Source: Deltaproteobacteria bacterium (lineage in GTDB: Bacteria; Desulfobacterota; GWC2-55-46; S146-70). Taken from it: a stretch of 6,511 bases of DNA. The DNA is taken from positions 1 through 6,511 of the forward strand of contig WGFD01000331.1 of NCBI GenBank assembly GCA_015492395.1, given 5' to 3'. How positions within the stretch are numbered: position 1 is the first letter of the stretch; each line of letters begins with the position of its first letter. The notes beneath the pieces are model-generated. The model was given only the letters and a program-made list of their open reading frames with translations, was not told the DNA's origin and made no database searches. Positions 1-6,175 of this stretch are shown here, piece after piece. A program made the translations under genes and the position numbers.

Positions 1-44
1 CGCTATGCATGTTCAAATATTCGCAAGACGGATGTGGTCCGATC
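1..44. other. Downstream flank of the ATPase gene, no feature seen
   Basis: These 44 bases follow the TGA stop of the minus-strand ATPase gene. I see no GC-rich hairpin followed by a T-run on the minus strand, so no terminator is visible and the transcript may continue out of the window. A minus-strand ATG lies at 8-10, but only three codons are available, so no gene can be claimed. Confidence 0.4.
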
Positions 45-2642
45 TCACACCTTCTTCCTCCTCAGAAGCCTGTAAGCGCCCATCTTGACCGCGTCGTTGA
101 AAACGAACCAGGCCAAAGCGTAGACCCACAGATAGGCCGCGTACTTCCAGCCTATAGGGGTAATGAGTATGCCGTAGACCGCGATAAGCGTGCCCACCAC
201 CCTTGTTGAAAATGTAGCCCCGAAGAGAAGTTTTGATGGATAAGGCCTCTTCCAGAACCAACCCTCCGTGCGTGTATTATATATGGTCCCATGACCGGCA
301 ACGACGAGTTTGGCGAAAAGGAGCGATTGGATCATCTCCATGGAGAAACCGTATTCCTTTACTATAAAGAAGATCAGAAAGGAGGATACGAGTCCCGCCG
401 CACCAAGCACGCTGGCCACGGTAAGGAGTTCGGGCATGTTCCATCGCACGGGGTCGCGATCTATCCGGGTGTTGTCGTAGGCGATAGCGAGGATGGGGAT
501 GTCGTTTAAGAGGGCCAGGATTATTATCATAAGGGCCGTTACCGGATAGAAGTTGAAGACCACGATGCTCAGGGTCATAAAGAGGATTATGCGTATGGTC
601 TCGGCGATACGGAAGATGGAATAACTCCTCATGCGCTCGAAGGTGATGCGGGCCTGTTTTACGGCCTCGTTAATCACACCGAGGCCGGGCTTTGTCAGTA
701 TGATGTCCGCGGCGGCGCGCGCCGCGTCGGTGGCGTTGGATACGGCTATGCCGCAATCGGCCTTCTTCAGCGCCGGCGCGTCGTTCACCCCGTCACCGGT
801 CATGGCCACTATGTGATCGCCTCTCTGGAGGGTGCCCACTATCTTGTACTTGTCCTCGGGTACGACCTCTGCAAAGATGTCCACAGACTCTATCATTTCT
901 ATGATGGCCGACTCGTGGGCCTGTATGAACTCCCTGTCGAGGATACTGGTGTCGAACATATTCTCCACATCCTCCATTACGCCGGAGGCAAAGCGTTCGG
1001 CGTCTCTGCGCGACACCTCGGGTTTGAGGCGGCGGTAGATGGCCGCTGACACCACCTTCGCCAGGTTCAGGATTTCGCTGCCGGCGCTTCCCCTAAGCTG
1101 CTTGGAGCTTATCGACTTCTGCTCAAGGCTCAGGAGTTTCCCTATCTCCTTCGCTATGGCCACGTTGTCGCCTGTGACCATCTTTACGCTTACACCGTAG
1201 TGACGCATTTCTATAATCACGTCGCGCGAGTCCTCGCGCGGCGGGTCAAAGAGAGGAATCAGACCAATGAGCTCAAGAGGTCTTTCTCCATCTCTTCGTC
1301 CAACGGCGATGGTGCGGTAGCCCTTCGACGCGAGCAGATCAACCATATTTGTAAAGTTTCTCTCGTCGCTGTCCGGGAGTTGGGCCATTTCCAGGAGTAC
1401 CTGCGGGGCGCCCTTTACGGCCTGAAAACTTTCACCGCCCTTCTCGATATCCGCCTCGGTCCGTTTTCTTATGGGGTCGAAGGGGGTAAAATGGATCTGT
1501 TTGTAAGCTTTCCAATCCACCCCCGGCATTTTCTCGTCTATATAGTGGAATATGGGCATCTCCAGGGGGTCCTGATTTTCGAGCCGCGAGGCGAGCGCCG
1601 CGTGCAAAAAGAGCGTCTTTTCATCGTAACCGTCGAACACCAGCGGCTCGGCCACATGCATCTCGTTCTTTGTAAGCGTTCCGGTCTTATCCGAGCAGAA
1701 GACGTCCACCCCGGCCAGTTCCTCTATGGCCACAAGGCGGCTCACAATGGCGTTTCGCCGCGCCAGGTTCAGCGCCCCCACGGCCATGGTCACCGAGAGA
1801 ACGGCGGGCAGAGCCACTGGGATGGCGGCCACAGTAAGGACAAGGGAAAACCGCATAATCTCAATAAAGTTTTCGTGCCGGAAAAGAGCCACCATAATGA
1901 TGACGAGGACAAGGACGATGGTTATAAGGATGAGAAAATTTCCGATATGGACGACCATCTTCTGAAAGTGGCTCCGCTCTTCCAACTCCGCCTTCGCCAC
2001 AAGCGACACTACGGTATGGAAGTTTGTGTTCTCTCCGGTGTTGACCACCACGGCGAGCATCTCCCCCTGCTTGACTATGGTGTTTGCGTAGGCCACTTCA
2101 TTTATTTTTTTACTTACAGGCAGGCTCTCTCCGGTAAGGGTAGCCTGGTCGATGAGCAGGTAGTCCCCCTTTATAAGCTGAACATCGGCGGGCACGATAT
2201 CACCGATCTTCAGTTTTATGATGTCGCCGGGCACCAGTTCCTTCATCGCCACCGGGCCGAACCTGCCGTCCCTCAGGACCATGACCATTGTTGTCATTCG
2301 CTGTTTCAGTGCCTTGAGGGCGTTAAGCGCCCTATGCTCCTGGTAGAAGTCGAGTATGCCGTTTATCATAAGCATTATCATGATGATTACGAAGTCGGCC
2401 CACTTCTGCACTATGGCCGAGAGTACGGCCGCCGCCTCTATCATCCAGGGTATCGGTCCCCAGAAACGGCGCAACACCCTGTGCCAGAGGGGTTCCGCCT
2501 TCTCCTCGATTTCGTTGTAGCCGTAGCGCGAGAGGCGCTTCTTCACCTCTCCGGCGCTTAGGCCCCTCTCAGTGTCGACCTTGAGGAGGTTCAGAGTATG
2601 ATCCGCAGGATTCTTCGCATAATCGTCCGTATGTTGAGCCAT
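45..2642 (-). CDS. P3A-type plasma-membrane proton-translocating ATPase
   Basis: An 865-residue P-type ATPase that should couple ATP hydrolysis to proton export across the inner membrane. The sequence shows an N-terminal cation-ATPase segment (about 10-80), actuator motif TGES at 170-173, M4 motif IPVALP near 274-279, phosphorylation motif DKTGTLT with Asp318, nucleotide-binding KGAP at 410-413, TGDN at 490-493 and hinge motif TGDGVNDAP from 615. About ten membrane segments are predictable (near 64-79, 82-98, 232-253, 265-290, 676-697, 699-721, 741-761, 770-785, 807-828, 834-850). In M6, ALLNDIPILAIAYDN places Asp714 where plant and fungal proton pumps have their proton-binding Asp, which favours H+ over Ca2+ or K+. 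The protein ends soon after M10 (RRKKV), so there is no plant-type C-terminal autoinhibitory tail. Residues about 506-570, between the TGDN and hinge regions, look longer than in compact relatives. The ATG at 2640-2642 has only a weak AGAG-like ribosome site. It lies 36 nt after glgP, so it is probably cotranscribed. The family call is firm; the transported ion is inferred. Confidence 0.95.
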   Translation of the reverse strand: MAQHTDDYAKNPADHTLNLLKVDTERGLSAGEVKKRLSRYGYNEIEEKAEPLWHRVLRRFWGPIPWMIEAAAVLSAIVQKWADFVIIMIMLMINGILDFYQEHRALNALKALKQRMTTMVMVLRDGRFGPVAMKELVPGDIIKLKIGDIVPADVQLIKGDYLLIDQATLTGESLPVSKKINEVAYANTIVKQGEMLAVVVNTGENTNFHTVVSLVAKAELEERSHFQKMVVHIGNFLILITIVLVLVIIMVALFRHENFIEIMRFSLVLTVAAIPVALPAVLSVTMAVGALNLARRNAIVSRLVAIEELAGVDVFCSDKTGTLTKNEMHVAEPLVFDGYDEKTLFLHAALASRLENQDPLEMPIFHYIDEKMPGVDWKAYKQIHFTPFDPIRKRTEADIEKGGESFQAVKGAPQVLLEMAQLPDSDERNFTNMVDLLASKGYRTIAVGRRDGERPLELIGLIPLFDPPREDSRDVIIEMRHYGVSVKMVTGDNVAIAKEIGKLLSLEQKSISSKQLRGSAGSEILNLAKVVSAAIYRRLKPEVSRRDAERFASGVMEDVENMFDTSILDREFIQAHESAIIEMIESVDIFAEVVPEDKYKIVGTLQRGDHIVAMTGDGVNDAPALKKADCGIAVSNATDAARAAADIILTKPGLGVINEAVKQARITFERMRSYSIFRIAETIRIILFMTLSIVVFNFYPVTALMIIILALLNDIPILAIAYDNTRIDRDPVRWNMPELLTVASVLGAAGLVSSFLIFFIVKEYGFSMEMIQSLLFAKLVVAGHGTIYNTRTEGWFWKRPYPSKLLFGATFSTRVVGTLIAVYGILITPIGWKYAAYLWVYALAWFVFNDAVKMGAYRLLRRKKV

Positions 2643-2678
2643 AGTTGTTCTCTGGTTTGAGACTTGTGGATTGACGCT

Positions 2679-4850
2679 TTATACCAAAGCCGATTTCAGC
2701 GCGTTTTGATAGAACTTCCCTATGTACTCCTTTGCCATCCTGCGGGCGCTGAAGAGCGGACCGACGCTCACCATCGCCTCTTTCATGATCTTGACCCAAT
2801 CACGGGGTATGCCGTTATCGTCGACATTGAAGTACGTGGGCAACACCTTCTTGTCCAGGATCTCATAAACGGCCTCCGAGTCAACTAAGTCCCTGTCCGG
2901 CCCCTCTTTCGTGTCGAAACCCCATCCGTTCTTACCGTTAAAACCCTCTATCCACCAGCCATCCAATATGCTAAGGTTCGGGACACCGTTCAGCGACGCC
3001 TTCATGCCGCTGGTTCCGCATGCCTCGAAGGGCGGAAGGGGGTTGTTCAGCCAGAGGTCGACTCCGTGCACAAGGTACTGGGCCAGTTGTTCATCGTAAT
3101 CCTCCACGAAGGCTATACGGCCGAAAAAAGACGGGGACTTCGCCGCGTTAAATACCCGTTGCAGGATCCTTTTGCCGGGGTCGTCATCGGGATGGGCCTT
3201 CCCGGCAAAGATAATCTGTACCGGCCTCCACCGGTCTTGGAGCATCCTTTTGAGTCTTTCAATGTTGTGAAAGATCATTGTGGCCCGTTTATAAGTGGCA
3301 AACCTGCGGGCAAAGCCAAGGGTCAGGGCATTCGGGTCGAGCATCACCCCCGACGCCAGGACTATACGGGGATCCGGGGCTTCATCAACCCACATCCGCC
3401 GTGCCCTATCCCTTATGGCATCTATCAACTTCACCTTGAGCCTGTAATGTGTCCGCCAGATCTCCTCGTCAGGGATGTCCTTGACGGGTTGCCAGAGATC
3501 CGGGTTGTCGTGTTCCGCAAGCCAGTACGGGCCGAGGTGGTTGTTGAAAAGCAGGTGGATCTTCGGTTCGATCCATGTAGGCACGTGAATGCCGTTAGTG
3601 ATGTAGTCAATAGGAATCCTATCTTCCGGCAACCCCGGCCACAGGGACTGCCACATACGACGGCTCACATCCCCGTGCCTCCTGCTCACGCCGTTGCGGT
3701 ACCCTGAAGTCTTCAGGGCGAAGGCGGTCATATTAAAACCGGGACGAGGGTCCCCGGGATTCATTCCCAGTTCAAGAAAATCATCACGGCTCAACCCCAT
3801 GGAGGGCCAGTAGGAGTTAAAATATTTCTCGACCATGGAAAAAGGGAACACGTCATGGCCGGCCGGAACCGGAGTATGCGTGGTAAATACAGTGGTTGTC
3901 CGGACCTGCTCAAAGGCTTCTCCATACTCCATGCCGCTTTCGGTTCTTTCCCTGATCCGCTCAAGGACTGCGAAGGCGGGATGACCTTCATTCAGATGAA
4001 GAACGGAAGGCTTCAGGCCGAGGGCCCTCAACACCGCCGCTCCGCCGATACCAAGAACTATCTCCTGCCTTAGGCGCTGCTCAGGGTTCCCTATATAGAG
4101 GCGCGCCGATATGGCGCGGTTCCATGGATCGTTCGCCTCTGTGTCGGTATCAATGAGATATAAAGATACCCTCCCGACCAGGACTCTCCACACTTCGACA
4201 TAGACAGGGGGCTCAATAAAGGGGACCTTCACCGTTAGCCGAGCCCCTTTTTCATCAAGCACGCGGGAGATGGGGGCATTCTCTCTTTCCATGGGCTCTT
4301 CCGTGCCGATCTGCCATCCATCGTGGGTCATCCTCTGCCGTATATATCCTTCCGGATACATGAATCCGACACCCACCAGCGGGACGTCCAGGTCGCTGCA
4401 CTCCTTTAAGAAGTCCCCCGCGAGAAACCCCAGCCCTCCCGCGTAAAACGGCAATGAGTGGTGAAGACCGTATTCCGCGGAAAAATAGGCAATGGACATA
4501 TTTCGCGGCGCTGCTATATTATCATGGAACCAGCCGACGCCAGTGATCATCTCCTCTTTAAACCTTGCCATAACGGCGTCGTAATACCTCAGAAACTTCT
4601 GATCCCTTGCGGCGGCGTCAAGGATCTCTTTTCCCAGGTTATTGAGCATCTTTATGGGGTTATGGACGCTTAACTTCCATGCGACGCGGTCCAACACCTT
4701 AAAGAGCATCCTGGCCTCGGGATGCCAACTCCACCAGAGGTTGTCCGCCAGATCTACAATGCCGGATATCCTCTCCGGGACATGACTAAACCCACCTTTG
4801 ATGGCACTCATAGCGGTATCCTTGATCCGGTCGATGGGGTCTTTCGGCAC
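2679..4850 (-). CDS. glgP: Alpha-glucan (glycogen/maltodextrin) phosphorylase, short type
   Basis: A 723-residue cytoplasmic PLP enzyme that cleaves alpha-1,4-glucans with phosphate to give glucose-1-phosphate. The N-terminal part (about 25-130, with NLWWSWHPEA at 37-46) matches the DUF3417 domain typical of the short Thermus/Thermotoga-type phosphorylases. Further signatures are NEGHPAF at 287-293, TTHTPVPAGHD at 323-333, RRFATYKRA at 515-523 (Arg516 and Lys521 fit the phosphate-binding pair), FAGKAHPDD at 548-556, and GTSGMKASLNGVPNLS from 612, where Lys617 should hold PLP. Position 611 is Cys in EACGTSGMK, where Ser is more usual in the family as I know it. The length is normal for this subfamily and the frame is clean. 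The start used is GTG at 4848-4850 with a weak AGG ribosome site 7 nt upstream. ATG at 4809-4811 (residue 14) has a better AAGGA 7 nt upstream and may be the true start. It follows the ppsA remnant by 8 nt and precedes the ATPase gene. Confidence 0.95.
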   Translation of the reverse strand: MPKDPIDRIKDTAMSAIKGGFSHVPERISGIVDLADNLWWSWHPEARMLFKVLDRVAWKLSVHNPIKMLNNLGKEILDAAARDQKFLRYYDAVMARFKEEMITGVGWFHDNIAAPRNMSIAYFSAEYGLHHSLPFYAGGLGFLAGDFLKECSDLDVPLVGVGFMYPEGYIRQRMTHDGWQIGTEEPMERENAPISRVLDEKGARLTVKVPFIEPPVYVEVWRVLVGRVSLYLIDTDTEANDPWNRAISARLYIGNPEQRLRQEIVLGIGGAAVLRALGLKPSVLHLNEGHPAFAVLERIRERTESGMEYGEAFEQVRTTTVFTTHTPVPAGHDVFPFSMVEKYFNSYWPSMGLSRDDFLELGMNPGDPRPGFNMTAFALKTSGYRNGVSRRHGDVSRRMWQSLWPGLPEDRIPIDYITNGIHVPTWIEPKIHLLFNNHLGPYWLAEHDNPDLWQPVKDIPDEEIWRTHYRLKVKLIDAIRDRARRMWVDEAPDPRIVLASGVMLDPNALTLGFARRFATYKRATMIFHNIERLKRMLQDRWRPVQIIFAGKAHPDDDPGKRILQRVFNAAKSPSFFGRIAFVEDYDEQLAQYLVHGVDLWLNNPLPPFEACGTSGMKASLNGVPNLSILDGWWIEGFNGKNGWGFDTKEGPDRDLVDSEAVYEILDKKVLPTYFNVDDNGIPRDWVKIMKEAMVSVGPLFSARRMAKEYIGKFYQNALKSALV

Positions 4851-4858
4851 ATACTTAC

Positions 4859-5320
4859 CTACCCTGCTGGTACGGAAGATTCGAGATACTCACGGCCTGT
4901 CCGTCTCTTACGACCTCGACTCGCGTCCCGGAGACTATCTTTCATCCTCTTTATCTTCATGGTTATCTTCATCACGGAGTCGAAGTTAAGGGATATGGAG
5001 TTTATACCATCTTGCACTAGAATTACAGAAAACTCAGGGTAATCATTCGGGTCCTGCCCGCATATGCCGCCGCGACGTTTGTTTCTCATCGCACCCGCCA
5101 CAGACATGGAAACCATCTTCACGACCCTAATAAATAGGGCAACCTTGAAGTGTCGAACTTATTGTCTATCCTATATAATATTGCTCGGTCGGCAAAGAGT
5201 GACGCAAAGCGCCACGGCGGCATCCCGGCGGCACTCCTTGCATAGCCTGTCATACGCGCTTTCAATATCCTCTGTCTTAACATCTTTGAACCAACGGATG
5301 TGCTCGGCGTTCTCTCTCAT
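4859..5320 (-). pseudogene. ppsA: Decayed PEP synthase with large internal deletions
   Basis: Intact PEP synthase (pyruvate, water dikinase; about 800-900 residues) makes PEP from pyruvate and ATP. Only about 154 codons remain, in family order. The ATG at 5318-5320 is followed by HIRWFKDVKTEDI (5264-5302), like the family N-terminus. IESAYDRLCKE...AAVA (5210-5266) resembles the segment before RSSATAED. In another frame, FASLFADRAILYRI...FD (5152-5211) matches the ATP-grasp segment FASLFTDRAI.YR. Back in the first frame, HFKVAL...KMV (5111-5152) matches HFKVALSVGVQKMV. The C-terminal end follows directly (4937-5110): GGICGQDPNDYPEF and GINSISLN. The Cys of CGQ, the family's catalytic Cys, is kept. 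Stops at 5171-5173 (TAG) and 5159-5161 (TAA) interrupt the first frame. The last 25 codons before the final TAG at 4859-4861 match nothing I recognise. Without the swivelling His domain and most of both other domains it cannot be an active enzyme. The block matches come from memory of the family, but their number and order make the call strong. Confidence 0.88.
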
Positions 5321-5328
5321 GTTACGTG

Positions 5329-5334
5329 CCTCCT
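5329..5334 (-). promoter_or_regulatory. Ribosome binding site of the ppsA remnant
   Basis: The minus strand reads AGGAGG here, 8 nt before ATG 5318-5320. This perfect Shine-Dalgarno sequence fixes the original start of the decayed gene. It suggests the first 49 codons, up to TAG 5171-5173, could still be translated as a short peptide. Confidence 0.8.
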
Positions 5335-5602
5335 CACAGCCATAAGCCTTGAAGCTCCCTGCAGCAAGCTGCGGGGAATGCCTGCTGTCAATCCCGATGG
5401 ACAGATGCGTCGCACGGCAGACAAGCGCTCGCGTGGTAATCCGCCGTTGCTCTTAAATCATCTTGATTATCATCCTTACACCACTGGAAACCCAGCTAGG
5501 ACCCATAAGAACATCGGGGCAATACCGTCCGAATAAACACCCCGCCTTCCCCCAGCGAAAGAACGGCCGAGAACCTGGCAACCCTCCGATTTGATGGGTT
5601 CC
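5335..5602 (-). other. Long 5' leader of the ppsA remnant-glgP-ATPase transcript
   Basis: No convincing gene lies between the predicted transcription start (about 5602) and the ribosome site at 5334. The open frames here are short and lack family features. The leader contains a REP-like hairpin near its 3' end (5349-5380). It also has an inverted repeat whose arms, 5485-5494 and 5595-5603 (TGGAAACCCA and TGGGTTCCA), can pair over nine base pairs with one bulge. No T-run follows the hairpin, so I do not call a terminator. Confidence 0.4.
5349..5380. repeat. REP-like palindromic repeat, complete copy
   Basis: TTGAAG is followed by a hairpin with ten-base arms TCCCTGCAGC and GCTGCGGGGA around an AA loop; one pair is T-G. 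A short conserved tetramer-like lead (GAAG) next to an imperfect palindrome is the usual design of REP elements mobilised by Y1 (RAYT) transposases. A second, degraded copy in the same orientation lies at 5650-5680. Membership of a REP family is inference, since no RAYT gene is in the window. Confidence 0.5.
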
Positions 5603-5603
5603 A
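5485..5603 (-). other. Long-range inverted repeat in the operon leader
   Basis: The arms at 5485-5494 and 5595-5603 are complementary over nine pairs with one extra base in the first arm. In the minus transcript the outer arm would be at the extreme 5' end, right at the predicted start site, so the pairing could shield the 5' end or close a leader domain. Only the complementarity is observed; the function is unknown. Confidence 0.25.
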
Positions 5604-5608
5604 CTTAT

Positions 5609-5636
5609 ACTATAGCACTATCCGGCCGGCGGTCAA
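5609..5636 (-). promoter_or_regulatory. Sigma70-type promoter for the minus-strand operon
   Basis: The minus strand shows a -35 box TTGACC (5631-5636), a 16-nt spacer and a -10 box TATAGT (5609-5614), predicting a start near 5602. The spacer contains the perfect palindrome CCGGCCGG (5622-5629), which could be an operator, though it may be chance. This is the best promoter upstream of the ppsA remnant, and probably of glgP and the ATPase gene, since no other is evident between them. Confidence 0.6.
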
Positions 5637-5649
5637 CTCAAAGCGCGTA

Positions 5650-5680
5650 TTGAAGCTCCATGCAGCAGACAGGGAATCTC
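5650..5680. repeat. REP-like repeat, degraded second copy
   Basis: This copy begins TTGAAGCTCCATGCAGCA and so matches 17 of the first 18 bases of the copy at 5349-5380. It also shares the GGGAAT end, but it has lost most of the right arm of the hairpin. It has the same orientation and lies 301 bp away. Confidence 0.5.
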
Positions 5681-5986
5681 CTCATGCAAGGAATTGTCCG
5701 ACCCGCCTGTCAACTGCGGCGGCGGAACTGGATAGCCATGCGAAGCTGCGAGTTATGGATGGATATGTGTTCAGGGCGGCAAAGAGACTTTTCGGGATAC
5801 CGGAGCTTCGATACTACGCCATAGGGGTGCGGGCTTACGAGTATATTCCAGAGACATGCCTGAAGAACTTGCCCCCGGCAGCAGAGAAGCGGTCTGCAAG
5901 AACGGTTTGCGTTATTCACCCCGCCGAGACGCCGGAAAACCATGAGGGAGATGATCTTGAGGGTTATGCGTGCATTTTTATTTTAT
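5681..5986 (+). other. Intergenic stretch with an unassigned open frame
   Basis: The plus-strand frame is open from a TTG at 5650, inside the repeat, to TAA at 6082-6084. The first internal ATG with ordinary-looking protein is at 5755, giving about 109 residues that begin MDGYVFRAAKRLFG. I do not recognise the family. There is no ribosome binding site before 5755. The 3' part runs through the AT-rich thrC promoter and becomes an odd Phe/Ile/Tyr-rich tail, which argues against a functional gene. It may be a decayed gene fragment or chance. No RNA gene or clear hairpin is visible in this stretch. Confidence 0.2.
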
Positions 5987-6015
5987 TTGACAACCATTTC
6001 CTCATATATTATATT
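5987..6015 (+). promoter_or_regulatory. Near-consensus sigma70 promoter for thrC
   Basis: A perfect -35 box TTGACA (5987-5992), a 17-nt spacer and a -10 box TATATT (6010-6015) sit in a sharply AT-rich tract, predicting a start near 6022. This leaves a leader of about 150 nt before thrC, long enough for regulation by RNA structure. Confidence 0.75.
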
Positions 6016-6041
6016 ATTCGAATGTCTCTTGGATTTATAAG

Positions 6042-6120
6042 ATGCTTTAATCACTGTAGAAAACCTGTCGTCACATCCCTGTAAAAAGCTGCAAATCCGA
6101 TGGGTGAAAGATTAAAGCAT
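6042..6120 (+). promoter_or_regulatory. Structured leader element upstream of thrC
   Basis: ATGCTTTAATC (6042-6052) and GATTAAAGCAT (6110-6120) are perfect 11-base complements and would close a 57-nt internal domain. Inside, TCAC at 6071-6074 and CC at 6077-6078 can pair with GGGTGA at 6102-6107, forming a bulged inner stem. Two alternative pairings exist. GATTA at 6110-6114 can pair locally with TAATC at 6120-6124 just before TGTTTT. TGGATTT at 6030-6036 can pair with AAATCCG at 6093-6099. Mutually exclusive pairings in a leader suggest a switch or attenuator, but I do not recognise a known riboswitch class. Confidence 0.4.
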
Positions 6121-6133
6121 AATCTGTTTTCAT

Positions 6134-6167
6134 CTCTTTGGTCCCTGTGTTCGGGCTTATAAGGAGG
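6134..6167 (+). promoter_or_regulatory. thrC ribosome binding site with possible sequestering arm
   Basis: AAGGAGG at 6161-6167 lies 8 nt before ATG 6176 and fixes the thrC start. Upstream CTCTTT at 6134-6139 can pair with AAGGAG (one G-T pair), which could mask the site in some RNA conformations. The ribosome site itself is certain; the masking is inference. Confidence 0.6.
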
Positions 6168-6175
6168 GCGTGGTT

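Noticed and set aside
1200..2561. A 453-codon plus-strand open frame antisense to the ATPase gene
   Set aside because: It lies wholly within a gene with every P-type ATPase motif and its product is His/Arg-rich with no family features, so it is a shadow frame.
3066..3707. A 213-codon plus-strand open frame antisense to glgP
   Set aside because: It is opposite conserved phosphorylase motifs, has no ribosome site and no recognisable domains.
5356..5377. The REP-like hairpin as a rho-independent terminator
   Set aside because: Neither strand has a T-run after the stem, and it lies in the leader of an operon that must be transcribed through.
5363..5391. TTGACA on the minus strand (5386-5391) as a second promoter
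   Set aside because: No acceptable -10 sequence occurs at 16-19 nt; the expected position falls in the palindrome CTGCAGCAAGCTGC.
5300..5536. A 78-codon plus-strand open frame across the leader and repeat
   Set aside because: It reads through the REP-like repeat and overlaps the ribosome site and start of the ppsA remnant on the other strand. There is no support for coding.
5710..5943. A 77-codon minus-strand open frame upstream of the operon promoter
   Set aside because: No ribosome site or family feature, and it competes with an equally long plus frame; probably chance.
6022..6084. A threonine attenuator leader peptide (MSLGFIRC... to TAA 6082-6084)
   Set aside because: Only one Thr and one Ile codon, no ribosome site, and no strong terminator hairpin with a T-run before thrC.
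6110..6130. GATTA-AAGCA-TAATC followed by TGTTTT as an intrinsic terminator
   Set aside because: The stem is only five mostly A-T pairs, too weak on its own; kept only as an alternative pairing in the leader element.
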